The notes under the pieces: generated by a model
Told to the model about the DNA's origin: nothing
What the model saw: the letters and a program-made list of their open reading frames with translations, nothing else
The model's database searches: none
In this document: one piece after another, positions 6,247 through 6,835 of the stretch
Layout of the letters: each line of letters starts with the position of its first letter
How positions within the stretch are numbered: position 1 is the stretch's first letter
NCBI GenBank assembly: GCA_018109965.1
Contig: JAGBFE010000302.1
Coordinates: 1-6,835 of the forward strand
Origin: Oscillospiraceae bacterium
GTDB lineage: Bacteria; Bacillota_A; Clostridia; Oscillospirales; Ruminococcaceae
Direction of reading: 5' to 3'
Length of the DNA: 6,835 nt
Translations under genes and position numbers: made by a program

Positions 6247-6254
6247 AATTAATC

Positions 6255-6835
6255 GTGAATTTGATGTTTATAGCAGTAGCAGCTGGCATTCTTGCACTGG
6301 TATTCGCTTTTGTACTTACATCCAGAATCAACAAAGCTGATGCAGGCACAGAAAGAATGAAAGAAATCGCTGGCTCAATTGCAGAAGGCGCTAGAGCTTT
6401 CTTGTTTGCAGAATATAAAATTTTGATTATTTTTGCAGTTGTACTCTTTGTAGTGCTCTTTATTCTTAGAGGTCTTCCAACAGCACTTTGCTTTGTTGTT
6501 GGTGCAGTATTCTCTACAGTTGCAGGTTACTGTGGTATGAACGTTGCTACAAAAGCTAACGTTAGAACAGCAGCTGCAGCAAAAGACAGCGGTATGGCTA
6601 AAGCATTGTCCGTAGCATTCTCCGGCGGTGCTGTTATGGGTATGTGCGTTGTAGGTCTTGGCCTCCTTGGTGTTGCAGCTATCTATGCAATCACAAGTAA
6701 CGCAGACATCCTTTTTGGCTTCTCCCTTGGTGCTTCTTCTATCGCTTTGTTTGCACGTGTTGGCGGCGGTATCTACACAAAAGCTGCTGACGTTGGTGCT
6801 GACCTGGTAGGTAAAGTAGAAGCTGGTATCCCTGA
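6255..6835 (+). CDS. hppA: Membrane-bound ion-translocating pyrophosphatase, N-terminal part (partial at right edge)
   Basis: This integral membrane enzyme hydrolyses pyrophosphate to phosphate and pumps H+ or Na+ out of the cytoplasm, recovering energy from biosynthesis; it is common in anaerobes. The window holds 193 complete codons of a protein normally near 670-700 residues. Visible in order: a first membrane helix (about 4-22), a cytoplasmic loop with EIAGSIAEGARAFLFAEYK (37-55), helices at about 56-71 and 75-94, helices at about 122-146 and 152-168, then the family hallmark GGGIYTKAADVGADLVGKV (170-188) followed by EAGIP, the start of the pyrophosphate-binding site with its acidic and lysine residues. 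The residues that separate K+-dependent from K+-independent and H+ from Na+ pumps lie beyond the edge, so the ion cannot be named. It has its own strong promoter and is separate from the prfA operon. Confidence 0.96.
   Translation, partial: MNLMFIAVAAGILALVFAFVLTSRINKADAGTERMKEIAGSIAEGARAFLFAEYKILIIFAVVLFVVLFILRGLPTALCFVVGAVFSTVAGYCGMNVATKANVRTAAAAKDSGMAKALSVAFSGGAVMGMCVVGLGLLGVAAIYAITSNADILFGFSLGASSIALFARVGGGIYTKAADVGADLVGKVEAGIP

Overview
The window looks like ordinary chromosomal DNA from a low-to-moderate GC Firmicute, most likely an anaerobic gut-type Clostridia (Ruminococcaceae/Oscillospiraceae-like). That placement is an inference. It rests on the A+T-rich intergenic DNA, strong AGGAGG-type ribosome binding sites, a DUF951 protein, the two-domain Sua5 form of the threonylcarbamoyl-AMP synthase, an M18 'aminopeptidase 1' and a membrane pyrophosphatase. 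There is no transposase, integrase, phage gene, CRISPR array, tRNA or rRNA. I do not see a previously undescribed system.

Layout. Positions 1-63 are probably the last 20 codons of a plus-strand gene with a membrane/basic tail. A strong bidirectional terminator (67-100) separates it from a convergent minus-strand gene (103-1002) for a protein with three S1 RNA-binding repeats. A divergent intergenic region (1003-1172) carries a good extended -10 promoter (1114-1142) that reads right. It drives a compact cluster of six genes on the plus strand: DUF951 zinc-ribbon protein, prfA (release factor 1), tsaC/sua5, coaE, a lytic transglycosylase gene with two lesions, and an M18 aminopeptidase. Gaps are 14, -1, 0, 13 and -4 bases, so this is very probably one operon, closed by a 12-bp hairpin at 6083-6119. 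After that come phased T-tracts, an UP-like element and a strong sigma-A-type promoter (6178-6206). These lead to hppA, a membrane proton/sodium-pumping pyrophosphatase, which runs off the right edge.

Function. The operon is mostly housekeeping. RF1 ends translation, TsaC/Sua5 makes the precursor for t6A37 of ANN-decoding tRNAs, CoaE makes coenzyme A, the transglycosylase would cut peptidoglycan, and the M18 enzyme trims peptides. HppA turns the pyrophosphate made by biosynthesis into an ion gradient. The usual RF1 methyltransferase gene prmC is not next to prfA.

The most notable point is the transglycosylase gene (4073-4666). It has an in-frame TGA exactly where a Trp codon is expected, and no ATG/GTG/TTG start at the signal-anchor end: the well-placed ribosome binding site points to ATC. 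The frame and catalytic motifs are otherwise intact. A young pseudogene or sequence error is the most likely explanation. Reassignment of TGA is unlikely because the other Trp codons read in the window are TGG and the same gene ends in an ATGA overlap with the next gene.
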